This document shows, in pieces, positions 17,394-25,903 of a stretch of DNA of 32,441 nt; positions within the stretch are counted from its first letter, which is position 1, and each line of letters begins with the position of its first letter. Source of the DNA: an uncultured Saprospiraceae bacterium. Lineage in GTDB: Bacteria; Bacteroidota; Bacteroidia; Chitinophagales; Saprospiraceae. The stretch is from NCBI GenBank assembly GCA_938008185.1, contig CALLLR010000021.1, forward strand, positions 1 to 32,441, written 5' to 3'. Below the pieces are notes generated by a model. It made no database searches. It was given only the letters and a program-made list of their open reading frames with translations, and was not told where the DNA came from. The position numbers were made by a program, and so were the translations under genes.

Positions 17394-17591
17394 TCCATAC
17401 AGACGATCGTACGCATATTGGACCAGTCGGTTTTAATATAGCTACGGTGCCGATAAATTTGTGAAATGACCGAATGAACCCGCAGGGTGATGTACGACAG
17501 TGCATCAATGAGGAAACCGCGAAAGCGGAAGGGTGGCCACAATCAATGACTTGGCTGGAGTCATTTTGCATTAACTTTAAACAGCTTCGAT
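17394..17591. other. inter-array region with a degenerate array-1 repeat
   Basis: It begins with a spacer-length segment (17394-17429) and a decayed repeat (from 17430) that continues array 1 in register. The remaining 130 bases carry no convincing gene; open frames on the minus strand have no recognisable content. The right edge meets the leader of array 2. Confidence 0.5.
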
Positions 17592-18036
17592 AAATCCTTT
17601 CAGTTTTTAATTTGTTTTTCGTATTTTTCTATCTCTGAATGCTCATTGAAATATTGTTCTGAAAAAAGAAAACATGAATTTATTTTTTATGTTAAAATGT
17701 TTTAATGTGTAGAAAATGCACCAGTTTTTTTTAATATGTTCTATGTACTTTATTGAAAATCAATAACAAATATATTATCGAAACAGGCACTATTATATTT
17801 TCGTGTAAAACGTTAATATTTATATATGAAAATTACTCTTGTAAAACGTATAATTATCTGAAAACCAAGTGCTTAAGCAGTTTTAAGCCGGAATTTTCTT
17901 TTAAAATCTAGCAAAACGTGACAGGCAAATAGCCGCCCAAAACACATTTTAAAAAATGTACTATTTATTCTCTGACAGTTCTGTGACAAATTTCAGCGTA
18001 TATATCGTTGATAATCAGTTGTTTAATATTTCTAAG
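17592..18036 (+). promoter_or_regulatory. long CRISPR leader, copy A (array 2)
   Basis: 445 bases, very AT-rich, nearly identical to 19452-19898 and clearly homologous to 23939-24330. Conserved elements include AAAACGT at 17807, 17843 and 17913 (spacing 36 and 70), a hairpin GCTTAA-6-TTAAGC near 17872, TGACA repeats near 17920-17985, and TTGATAATCAG at 18008-18018 just before the first repeat. It should contain the array promoter and the signals used by the adaptation machinery. Confidence 0.85.
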
Positions 18037-18490
18037 GTCTCGTTGCTTGTCTAATTAAGGTAGGACTAAGACATGATGGTTCATTGGGTGAAATTCCACT
18101 ATCATTGTCTCGTTGCTTGTCTAATTAAGGTAGGACTAAGACGCTCTCGTGCCTTAATTTAGCGATATCCATGCTAAGTCTCGTTGCTTGTCTAATTAAG
18201 GTAGGACTAAGACGATAATTTCCCAATTGTGAACGTGCTTCACGTTCAGTCTCGTTGCTTGTCTAATTAAGGTAGGACTAAGACCTAAAACATTATTCAT
18301 GTGTCTCATTTTTTAAACGTCTCGTTGCTTGTCTAATTAAGGTAGGACTGAAACCGTTAATCATACATCTTTTTCCAAAGATTAAATCTGTCTCGTTGCT
18401 TGTCTAATTAAGGTAGGACTGAAACATCAAATCTTCCAACGCTTTCACGTCTCGAACCGCGTTTTAATCCAGGCAAGGTAGGACCAAGAC
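18037..18490 (+). CRISPR. CRISPR array 2: six 36-bp repeats plus one array-1-type repeat
   Basis: Six repeats of GTCTCGTTGCTTGTCTAATT plus AAGGTAGGACTAAGAC start at 18037, 18107, 18178, 18249, 18319 and 18390, with 34-35-base spacers. The last two end ACTGAAAC. After a normal 35-base spacer, the final repeat (18461-18490) is not of this family: it is the 30-base array-1 repeat with three changes (GTTTTAATCCAGGC, then AAGGTAGGACCAAGAC). The array therefore records a junction between the two repeat families. Leader on the left, degeneration on the right. Confidence 0.95.
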
Positions 18491-18516
18491 GAGCAGAATT
18501 AAGCAACAATCCACCA

Positions 18517-18550
18517 CAAAAAACACCCGTCACCGAAATGGTGAGCGGGT
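18517..18550 (-). terminator. intrinsic terminator of the SPOR-domain gene
   Basis: On the minus strand ACCCGCTCACC pairs with GGTGACGGGT (one bulge) around a short loop and is followed by TGTTTTTT. It lies 38 bases after the stop of the minus-strand SPOR gene and also faces the end of array 2. Confidence 0.75.
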
Positions 18551-18587
18551 GGAATATAGGAAACAGATAGCAGGCAAACAGAGACGA

Positions 18588-19301
18588 TCAACGGTGGAGC
18601 AAATAATCTGCTCCGGCGACCGGAAAACCATCAAAGTTTTTACGTCGCTGGTATTGATTCGCTTTGGTACGGTTGGGGAACGGGCCAAGTAATACCTTAA
18701 AGGGCAGGGCATCATAAGTGGCGATCCCGATCCATCGGTGGTGGCGACTACGAATAGGCCAGGTGGCCTGATGCTTTTCTGCGTTTTCTAAAGTGGCAAA
18801 AGCACCAATCTGTAAGAAATACCCTTCCGCGGGATTTATGGATTTTGGAATTTTGGGTGCAGGGCGACGCTCAGGACGAGGGGTGTAATAAACGGATGGA
18901 GCAGGGGCAGCAGGCAATGGTTCGTAATGATCCGGAATGGTTACTTCATCCGGCTGGTTATCAGGTGGGATGACAGATAGTTGGCTCGACGGTAGAATCC
19001 CATTGTTGGATGGAGTTGGTTTTGGTGATGTTTTTTTGGTGGGAAAGGTCCCATGCCACTGGCGGGCGATTTGGGTGTAACCGTAATTAAAAAGCAGAGA
19101 GAAACCAATGGCCAATGCAATGCTGATCCCATTCACTACCCGGGTTTGTTGCAGATAGTAGGTGGGAGACAACCGTTTGTTCATTGGCGTCAGCCTTAAG
19201 ATCAATTTGCGCATGGAATCCTGTAACCGTTTGGCCAGAATACCGCCTGCCACAAAACCAGATAGCAAACGTAAAATGAGATAGACAGAGATACTATTCA
19301 T
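18588..19301 (-). CDS. membrane protein with C-terminal SPOR domain
   Basis: A 237-residue protein. Residues 1-25 (ISVYLILRLLSGFVAGGILA) and about 55-75 (GISIALAIGFSLLFNYGY) are hydrophobic and may span the membrane. A Pro-rich linker (about 88-160) follows. The C-terminal 75 residues form an SPOR domain: YFLQIGAFATLENAEKHQAT, then FKVLLGPFPNRTKANQYQRR. SPOR domains bind denuded peptidoglycan glycans at division sites or in the envelope. The gene stands alone on the opposite strand between arrays 2 and 3, with its own terminator, and has no evident CRISPR role. It looks like cargo caught between two copies of the leader-array unit. Confidence 0.8.
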   Translation of the reverse strand: MNSISVYLILRLLSGFVAGGILAKRLQDSMRKLILRLTPMNKRLSPTYYLQQTRVVNGISIALAIGFSLLFNYGYTQIARQWHGTFPTKKTSPKPTPSNNGILPSSQLSVIPPDNQPDEVTIPDHYEPLPAAPAPSVYYTPRPERRPAPKIPKSINPAEGYFLQIGAFATLENAEKHQATWPIRSRHHRWIGIATYDALPFKVLLGPFPNRTKANQYQRRKNFDGFPVAGADYLLHR

Positions 19302-19451
19302 AGTAATGTTGGTTTGAAAAAAGTAAGCTCGTTTGAAGAAAGAGGATTACTTTCAGATGAAAAAATTTGTGCTGCTATCCGTCGAAAAAGGAATTCAGGT
19401 ATTTGATCTGGTATGGTATCCGTTTTCATCTTACTGACGATTTTTAAGGTC

Positions 19452-19898
19452 AAATCCTTTCAGTTTTTAATTTGTTTTTCGTATTTTTCTATCTCTGAAT
19501 GCTCATTGAAATATTGTTCTGAAAAAAGAAAACATGAATTTATTATTTATGTTAAAATATTTTAATGTGTTGAAAATGCACCAGTTTTTTTCTAATATGT
19601 TCCGTGTATTTTATTGAAAATCAATAACAAATATATTATCGAAACAGGCACTATTATATTTTCGTGTAAAACGTTAATATTTATATATGAAAATTATTAT
19701 TTAAAAACGTATAATTATCTGAAAACCAAGTGCTTAAACAGTTTTAAGCCGAAATTTTATTTTAGAATCTAATAAAACGTGACAAGCAAATAGTCGTCAA
19801 AAACACATTTTAAAAAATGTACTATTTATTCTCTGACAGTTCTGTGACAAATTTCAGCGTATATATCGTTGATAATCAGTTATTTAATATTTATAAGG
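19452..19898 (+). promoter_or_regulatory. long CRISPR leader, copy B (array 3)
   Basis: A near-identical copy of 17592-18036, with scattered substitutions. The three AAAACGT motifs (19668, 19704, 19774), the GCTTAA/TTAAGC hairpin and TTGATAATCAG are all kept at the same spacing. Together with the identical repeats of arrays 2 and 3, this shows duplication of a whole leader-array unit. Confidence 0.85.
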
Positions 19899-20221
19899 GT
19901 CTCGTTGCTTGTCTAATTAAGGTAGGACTAAGACGATTCCAGCAACTCTCTTGAAGGATAAAACCATTTCGAGTCTCGTTGCTTGTCTAATTAAGGTAGG
20001 ACTAAGACGCAAATGATTCTGATTTCAGGTTTATTATACTAGTCTCGTTGCTTGTCTAATTAAGGTAGGACTAAGACCGCTTGATTTCTAGCAGTTTATT
20101 AATTTTCTCTTCTTGTCTCGTTGCTTGTCTAATTAAGGTAGGACTAAGACGTAAGGCTTCACTTGCCTCGCCGACGGTTGCTGATGTCTCGTTGCTTGTC
20201 TAATTAAGGCAGGACTAAGAA
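19899..20221 (+). CRISPR. CRISPR array 3: five 36-bp repeats
   Basis: Same repeat as array 2. Repeats start at 19899, 19973, 20042, 20115 and 20186, with spacers of 38, 33, 37 and 35 bases. The last repeat (20186-20221) has AAGGCAGG and ends in A instead of C, marking the distal end. The spacers differ from those of array 2. Confidence 0.95.
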
Positions 20222-20228
20222 GATCGAT

Positions 20229-20269
20229 AAAATGATCAATTTCCGGACAGGAGGTTGGTCATTTTTTTT
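20229..20269 (+). terminator. intrinsic terminator after CRISPR array 3
   Basis: AAATGATCAA (20230-20239) pairs with TTGGTCATTT (20255-20264, one G:U) and is followed by a run of T to 20269. It separates the array transcript from the reverse transcriptase gene. Confidence 0.8.
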
Positions 20270-20339
20270 GGTTTGAAAGGAAATGGAGGAGAGCATCGTC
20301 AATTAGGTGAACCACTTATTTCAGGACAAATCATTTACT

Positions 20340-21383
20340 ATGGATAAGCAAACCCTTCAGCGATATCAGCACCAGAAAAATCTATTTTGTAGTATCAATA
20401 GCGTTACAGCTTTGAGTCAGCTATTACGGACCGATAAACGCCGGTTGATGCTTTTGGCTAAAAAGGCTTCGTACAAAACCTTTAAGATTCCTAAAAAAGG
20501 AGGCGGCCAGCGGGTAATCGAAGCACCGGGGCCGGAATTAAAACGGGTGCTGGGACGGCTGAATCCGTATCTGCAAAGTGTTTATTTTTTTGAAAAATCG
20601 AAAGCGGCTTATGGATTTATCCTGGGTGTCAAAAATGACCACGATCGCAGAAATGTCCTGTCGAATGCCCGGAAGCATGTTAAAAAACCATATCTCCTTA
20701 ACGTAGATCTTAAGGACTTTTTCCACTCCGTCACGCGCGAAAAGGTACTCAACCTGTTTGCTGGAAAACCCTTTAATTTTCGGCAACCGGTCTACGAATT
20801 ATTGGCCGACCTGACCACTTATAATGATCGCCTGCCGATGGGTACGGCTACCTCGCCGGTCTTATCTAATTTTGCTTGTCAGGAATTAGATGAAGCACTC
20901 CAGACTTTTTCTGAGGCCATGCTTTGGACCTATACCCGGTACGCGGATGATATGAGTTTTTCGAGCCACCAGTTGATCAATGCCGAAAAAATAAACTCCG
21001 TTAGTGGCATCATTCGTCAATATGGTTTTGTGGTCAATCCACGAAAGATAAAAGTGTTTGGTCCCGGGGAACCTAAAATTGTTACCGGACTTCTGGTGAC
21101 GGATACGGTTACCCTGGCGCCGGGTTATTTGGAACTGATCGAGTCCGAAATCAACCAACTCCGGACGATCATGAAAAACCAAAATGAACAAGGACATCTG
21201 TCCACTAAATGGGTGGATCAGTTTAAGCAACAAATCCGGGGACGACTCAGTTTTGCCGGTTTCGTTTTGAAGCGTCGCGACGAACGATATCAAGGATTGA
21301 AAGATGCATTTTACGAGGCCATTAATCCACCGGAAGAAGCGTTCGGAGCCGTAAACTGGCGCGGGTTTCCCTACAATATGTAG
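20340..21383 (+). CDS. CRISPR-associated reverse transcriptase (stand-alone)
   Basis: A 347-residue RT numbered from ATG 20340. Block 1 includes IPKKGGGQRVIEAP. LLNVDLKDFFHSV gives D123, LPMGTATSPVLSNF is block 4, YTRYADDMSFSS holds the YADD motif (D203 and D204), and VTGLLVTD follows. All catalytic Asp residues are present. The domain is retron-like in style, without fused Cas1 or Cas6 domains and without a maturase or endonuclease. It sits 77 bases before cas1 on the same strand, so it probably supports acquisition of spacers from RNA. A GTG at 20307 would add 11 residues; ATG 20340 is preferred because family similarity begins there. Confidence 0.88.
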   Translation: MDKQTLQRYQHQKNLFCSINSVTALSQLLRTDKRRLMLLAKKASYKTFKIPKKGGGQRVIEAPGPELKRVLGRLNPYLQSVYFFEKSKAAYGFILGVKNDHDRRNVLSNARKHVKKPYLLNVDLKDFFHSVTREKVLNLFAGKPFNFRQPVYELLADLTTYNDRLPMGTATSPVLSNFACQELDEALQTFSEAMLWTYTRYADDMSFSSHQLINAEKINSVSGIIRQYGFVVNPRKIKVFGPGEPKIVTGLLVTDTVTLAPGYLELIESEINQLRTIMKNQNEQGHLSTKWVDQFKQQIRGRLSFAGFVLKRRDERYQGLKDAFYEAINPPEEAFGAVNWRGFPYNM

Positions 21384-21460
21384 CGCGTTACTTTCCAGAC
21401 AAGGGTTTTCTCATTAAATCCATTTTGACAATTTTCAACTCAACCTAAACCAAACCAATT

Positions 21461-22444
21461 ATGCAACTCATTTTAGATACCAAAGGCATTCAGTTGACGA
21501 AGAAAAATCAGTCCTTTTTTATTAAAAGTGAAAAAGGAACACGAACGATTAGTCCGGCCAAATTAACGAGTATTGCCGTTACCGCTAATATAATGTTAGG
21601 CGCGGACGCAGTGAAACTGGCGATCAAAAATCAACTACCCATTTTGTTTTTTGACCGGATTGGCAAGGCAGAGGCACGGCTGTGGAGCCCTTATTTTGAA
21701 AGTATTGCCACCCTGAGACGACGGCAGGTGAAATTTGCGGAAACGGTAGATGCGACAGTTTGGATGCTGGATTTATTTTCCTTGAAAACGGAGGGACAAT
21801 TAGCTAATTTAAAATGGCTGCGTGGAAAACGAAAACGTTCGATGATTGTATTAAGTCAGGCCATGAATAATATTAAACAACAAAACCGATCCTTTATTCC
21901 GTTTCGGGATCAGCTGCTGGATGAATGTCGTAATAATATCATGGGAGTGGAAGGAACCATTGCCCGGATGTACTGGCAAGCGCTTGGGAACAGTTTACCA
22001 CGGCCTTATCATTTTCAAAAACGAAGCCGGCGACCAGCAGCCGATATTTATAATGCGGCCACGAATTATTTGTATGGGATGCTTTATAGCGTAGTCGAAG
22101 GTGCTTTGTTTGCCGCCGGACTGGATCCGTATTTAGGATTGCTGCATACGGACATGCACCGGAAGCCTACGATGGCTTTTGATCTTATCGAACCCTTTCG
22201 ACCCTGGATAGACCAACTGTTACTGGAGCAGTGTCTGGCTAATAAAATACAGCCTGCATTTTTTTCGAAAAATCAATATGGTATTTTTTTAAATAAAAAA
22301 GGGAAAGCGTATATCATTCCCTTGTTTAATGGCTACTTACGAACTGACCGGATATACATGGGGCGCGAAACTACTGCAAAACAGCATATCTATTATCTGG
22401 CAGGACAACTGGCAAGAAGGATTCGGATCGTAGGAGAGGGGTGA
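21461..22444 (+). CDS. cas1: Cas1 integrase
   Basis: A 327-residue protein with the beta N-terminal domain (LGADAVKLAIKNQLPILFFD) and the helical catalytic domain. The expected metal-binding residues are E164 (GVEGTIARMYW), H229 (GLLHTDMHRKP) and E244 (AFDLIEPFRPW). With Cas2 it integrates spacers at the leader end of arrays. The length is normal for type III Cas1. It follows the RT gene and is separated from cas2 by a nuclease gene, an unusual order. Confidence 0.95.
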   Translation: MQLILDTKGIQLTKKNQSFFIKSEKGTRTISPAKLTSIAVTANIMLGADAVKLAIKNQLPILFFDRIGKAEARLWSPYFESIATLRRRQVKFAETVDATVWMLDLFSLKTEGQLANLKWLRGKRKRSMIVLSQAMNNIKQQNRSFIPFRDQLLDECRNNIMGVEGTIARMYWQALGNSLPRPYHFQKRSRRPAADIYNAATNYLYGMLYSVVEGALFAAGLDPYLGLLHTDMHRKPTMAFDLIEPFRPWIDQLLLEQCLANKIQPAFFSKNQYGIFLNKKGKAYIIPLFNGYLRTDRIYMGRETTAKQHIYYLAGQLARRIRIVGEG

Positions 22445-22515
22445 TGATAAAATTTTCATTTCCTTTCAATTCCAATTTTGTTTTTAATTTTTCAGATAGC
22501 AGGATCATTTTATCA
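22445..22515. repeat. 9-bp inverted repeat flanking the cas1-nuclease intergenic
   Basis: TGATAAAAT (22445-22453) and ATTTTATCA (22507-22515) are exact reverse complements either side of a 53-base T-rich stretch, starting immediately after the cas1 stop. It could be a regulatory hairpin or chance in AT-rich DNA. Confidence 0.3.
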
Positions 22516-22533
22516 CATTAAAAAATCAAAAAA

Positions 22534-23538
22534 ATGAATCAAGCTATTGGTCAAAAAATTAAAGAGATTTTTGAAAAAGTAGAACAGCATGCGGTTCCGG
22601 CCAACAAATCATTTCGGGTAAGTGCCTACTGGCACATCGGTCGTTTGATGGCAGGAGAAGAAAAGAAATCGCAATTAAAGGAGGCCGTTGTGCACAAACT
22701 GGTTGAAGAACTGGCAGAAGTATTAGCATCGGTCAATCAAGGTAAACACCTGAAAAAACGACTGTGGATGATGCGCACTTTTTATCTGGCTTATCCGGAA
22801 TGGGAAAAAGTCGAAGTAGAGTTGAGCTGGGCACATTATCAGCTGCTGGCTAAACTCGAATCCACGGAGGTCCGGTATTTTTATACCCACGAGTCAGCCT
22901 TGAATCACTGGAGTGCCAGGGAGTTGCGTCGTCAAATCAAATCACGATATTACGAACGTCATGCGCTGCCGATGGTGGGACGCAAACCTGTCGATACCAC
23001 TCAGGCAGAGAGTGTGGGGGATGCAATTTTAAAGGACAATTATTTGCTGGAATTTACCGGACTGAAAACCGAGTCGGCTTTCAAAGAACGGGATTTAGAA
23101 ACTGCCCTGATTGATGATTTACAGAGTTTTTTGATGGAACTGGGAAAAGGTTTTTCTTTTGTAGCACGTCAAAAACGCATTCGAACGGCCACGGGAAAGC
23201 AGTTTTACATCGATCTGGTCTTTTATCATTTTATCCGGAAATGTTTTGTTTTAATCGATTTAAAAGTAGCTGAGTTGAGTCACCGGGATATTGGACAGAT
23301 GGATATGTATGTCCGGCTGTACGAAGAAAAATGGCGGGGGGAGGAAGACCATCCAACGATAGGTATCATTCTTTGTCCGGAGAAAGACGAGACTATTATC
23401 CGGTACTCGATGCTCAAAGATAGCAAACAGGTTTTTGCCGCGACTTATCAAACCGATCCTGACGATGAAGCCTCTTTGTCAAAACAGTTTAATCTGTCTT
23501 TGTTTCACAATCAGTTATTACAGGATTTTCCGGATTAG
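22534..23538 (+). CDS. DUF1016/YhcG-type PD-(D/E)XK nuclease between cas1 and cas2
   Basis: A 334-residue protein. The N-terminal helical DUF1016 domain (about 1-150) has YWHIGRLMAGEE and LSWAHYQLLAKLE. The C-terminal nuclease domain (about 165-320) has KERDLETALIDDLQSFLMELG, FYIDLVFYH (D227) and VLIDLKV (D242, K244), the D..(D/E)xK catalytic set, then GQMDMYVRLYEE. The family includes YhcG and proteins linked to restriction or transposition. Placement inside an otherwise co-directional RT-cas1-cas2 unit, 89 bases from cas1 and 41 from cas2, suggests either a recent insertion or a role in trimming prespacers (inference). Confidence 0.88.
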   Translation: MNQAIGQKIKEIFEKVEQHAVPANKSFRVSAYWHIGRLMAGEEKKSQLKEAVVHKLVEELAEVLASVNQGKHLKKRLWMMRTFYLAYPEWEKVEVELSWAHYQLLAKLESTEVRYFYTHESALNHWSARELRRQIKSRYYERHALPMVGRKPVDTTQAESVGDAILKDNYLLEFTGLKTESAFKERDLETALIDDLQSFLMELGKGFSFVARQKRIRTATGKQFYIDLVFYHFIRKCFVLIDLKVAELSHRDIGQMDMYVRLYEEKWRGEEDHPTIGIILCPEKDETIIRYSMLKDSKQVFAATYQTDPDDEASLSKQFNLSLFHNQLLQDFPD

Positions 23539-23579
23539 AGGTTAATAAAGTCTAATAAATAACCCTTAAAAGTTTTACT

Positions 23580-23882
23580 ATGCCACATCTTATTTGTTAT
23601 GATATTTCAAGAAATAGTCTGCGAGCCAGGCTAAGCCGAACGATATTGGATTATGGTCTGGATCGGATCAATAAATCGGTTTATCTGGGTACGATCAAAG
23701 AGGCAGCACTCAAAGAACTGGAAGGAAAGCTAGCCACCTGGATAAAAGAAAAAGGAGAACCGGACGATAGTTTGATTATTCTTCCAGTGCATGGGTATCA
23801 GATTCAAAATATGCGGGTATATGGAAAAAACGATTTGGATAAGGAAGCGCTAAAAGGGGATAAAACCACGCTGATTTTGTAA
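23580..23882 (+). CDS. cas2: Cas2
   Basis: A 100-residue protein with the Cas2 ferredoxin fold: ICYDISRNSLRARLSRTILD, where Asp8 is the usual conserved residue, then RINKSVYLGTIKEAAL and DDSLIILPVHGYQIQNM. Forms the Cas1-Cas2 integration complex. Last gene of the adaptation module, 56 bases before the homologous leader of array 4. Confidence 0.92.
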   Translation: MPHLICYDISRNSLRARLSRTILDYGLDRINKSVYLGTIKEAALKELEGKLATWIKEKGEPDDSLIILPVHGYQIQNMRVYGKNDLDKEALKGDKTTLIL

Positions 23883-23938
23883 TGTCTTAAGTATTTGGTA
23901 TTTTAGAGCATACTAAGTTTATGGTTCTTAATATTAAG

Positions 23939-24330
23939 TTCATTGAAATCATTGTAATTCACTAAAATAAAAATATATTTATTTGATAATGTTTTAATAT
24001 GTTGGAAATTCAACAAAATTTTTTTAATATGTTTTGCATATTAAATTGAATATCAGTCATAAATATATTATCAAAACAGGCACTATTATATTTTCGTGTA
24101 AAACGTTAATATTTATATATTATTATTTTAGTTTTAAAACGTATAATTATCTGAAAACCAAGTGCTTAAGCAGTTTTAAGCCAAAATTTTATTCATAAAA
24201 ACATCAAAACGTGACAGGCAAATGATTGCCCAAAACACATTTTAAAAAATGCACTATTTATTCTCTGACAGTTCTGTGACAAATTTAGACTTGTATATCG
24301 TTGATAATCAGTTATTTGAAGATAATAAGG
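23939..24330 (+). promoter_or_regulatory. long CRISPR leader, copy C (array 4)
   Basis: A diverged homologue (about 390 bases) of the leaders at 17592 and 19452, with a shortened left end. The conserved islands are CAGGCACTATTATATTTTCG, AAAACGT at 24100, 24136 and 24206 (again spacing 36 and 70), the GCTTAA/TTAAGC hairpin, the CACATTTTAAAAAATG block with TGACAGTTCTGTGACAAATT after it, and TTGATAATCAG. The variable and fixed blocks together give a natural phylogenetic footprint. Confidence 0.85.
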
Positions 24331-25433
24331 GTTAGAGTAGTATCCAATTAAAGGTAGGACTAAGACGATCATTGCTTCAAGAAAGAACGAAACTGAAATA
24401 CGTTAGAGTAGTATCCAATTAAAGGTAGGACTAAGACGATATACCTTTGGTAACCTATCGATTTTGTCGGTGTTAGAGTAGTATCCAATTAAAGGTAGGA
24501 CTAAGACATTACCATAAATACTGTCCAATATAAACTAACAAAGTTAGAGTAGTATCCAATTAAAGGTAGGACTAAGACTTTGTCTTTATTGTTGTGGAGA
24601 TAGGTCTCTGCTGATAGTTAGAGTAGTATCCAATTAAAGGTAGGACTAAGACTCTTCTTACTTAGGTATCCCTTTTTCTTGAGATTTGTTAGAGTAGTAT
24701 CCAATTAAAGGTAGGACTAAGACGAATGTTTGAACATTATCGGGTAAAATCTCAAATTTGTTAGAGTAGTATCCAATTAAAGGTAGGACTAAGACATCAA
24801 TATCGGTAATAATTTAAATAGATTTTTTCGTTAGAGTAGTATCCAATTAAAGGTAGGACTAAGACATAGTATGTTGACCATCTAGTCCAAACTTTTCCAT
24901 AGTTAGAGTAGTATCCAATTAAAGGTAGGACTAAGACGCCCAAGCTAGGCTATTTTCATTGGCTTGATTAGTTAGAGTAGTATCCAATTAAAGGTAGGAC
25001 TAAGACGAGAATTAGCAGTGATTACTTTGGGAATTTAAGCGTTAGAGTAGTATCCAATTAAAGGTAGGACTAAGACTTGAGTTGCACAAAGCATTACCCA
25101 ACTTCCTATTTTAGTTAGAGTAGTATCCAATTAAAGGTAGGACTAAGACACGATTCCGACCTTTCCGATAACGTCAGGGTCAAGTTAGAGTAGTATCCAA
25201 TTAAAGGTAGGACTAAGACGGAGTAATATGGAACTATTGTTTCGTGCCATAAATGTTAGAGTAGTATCCAATTAAAGGTAGGACTAAGACTTTGACCAAG
25301 CCCAACCAAACCATACACACCCGCAGGTTAGCGTAGTATCCAATTAAAGGTAGGGCTAAGACGCTTATGATGGCATTTAAATGTTTATTCATTGTCTGTT
25401 AGAGTAGTATCCAATTAAAGGTAGGACTGACCC
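24331..25433 (+). CRISPR. CRISPR array 4: sixteen 36-bp repeats, third repeat family
   Basis: Repeats are GTTAGAGTAGTATCCAATTA plus AAGGTAGGACTAAGAC, starting at 24331, 24402, 24472, 24543, 24617, 24688, 24760, 24830, 24902, 24971, 25041, 25114, 25184, 25255, 25327 and 25398. There are fifteen spacers of 33-38 bases. Repeat 15 has two changes, and repeat 16 is altered from GGACTGACC on. A further fragment, TATCCAATTGAAAGTAG, near 25461 is a decayed repeat. Leader left, degeneration right. Only the last 16 bases are shared with arrays 1-3. Confidence 0.98.
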
Positions 25434-25477
25434 TCTGACCGAATGGATCGTCAGATTAATTATCCAATTGAAAGTAG

Positions 25478-25516
25478 AAATCCCAATCTGTTTATACGGG
25501 TTGGGATTTTTTTTTG
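25478..25516 (+). terminator. intrinsic terminator after CRISPR array 4
   Basis: AAATCCCAA (25478-25486) pairs with TTGGGATTT (25501-25509) and is followed by a run of T. It ends the array 4 transcript. Confidence 0.85.
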
Positions 25517-25867
25517 ATTTTTTTGTGATCTTAATTTGGTCGACTGGTCCGTAAAAAGGCGTCAGTGGGGTAGGATTTCCTGTCTGACTGGTCATCCGGG
25601 CAAGCTTCAGAGCCTGTTCCGGAGTATTCCGGTGCGGGAAGTAAAAAGACACATTTGAGGGAAAAGTCCATAGTATATCCGATAAAAAAAGAATATGGTA
25701 GTAGGTTATATCTATGCTACTCTGTTGACAATCGGGATTCATCCTGTTGGCAGAGATTCGGAAGGAGATCAACACAGCACTGAATGGGCAAATCGTCTGT
25801 CAGAAAAGCGACCGATAATAGATTTTTTATCAATAGATAATCATTTAATATGTTTTTTTATTATAAT
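25517..25867. other. intergenic region between array 4 and the sigma-factor gene
   Basis: No gene can be supported. A minus-strand open stretch (about 25530-25640) reads TPEQALKLARMTSQTGNPTP, which looks protein-like, but its frame runs into the array and has no recognisable family or convincing start. It may be a remnant. The right end is very AT-rich and leads into the promoter-like motif at 25868. Confidence 0.35.
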
Positions 25868-25903
25868 TGAAATATTATATGTAATAGAATCGTCATGTAA
25901 GTG
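25868..25903 (+). promoter_or_regulatory. shared bipartite promoter-like motif, copy 1 (sigma gene)
   Basis: TGAAAT (25868-25873), then AATAG, ATCGTCAT and TAA, ending at 25903. The same arrangement with identical spacing occurs at 26585-26620. CGTC-containing -10 elements are common for ECF sigma factors, so this fits an autoregulated promoter 50 bases before the sigma gene. Confidence 0.55.

Noticed and set aside
17354-17571. Minus-strand frames between array 1 and leader copy A
   Set aside because: They overlap the last repeats and have no recognisable content.
20340-21383. Reading the RT as a retron
   Set aside because: No msr/msd-like structured RNA was evident upstream, where array 3 and its terminator lie, and the gene adjoins cas1. 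A folding search of 20222-20340 would settle it.
25389-25775. Minus-strand 128-codon open frame overlapping the end of array 4
   Set aside because: It runs through the terminator and the last repeats, has no recognisable domain and no good start. At most a fragment near 25530-25640 is a gene remnant.
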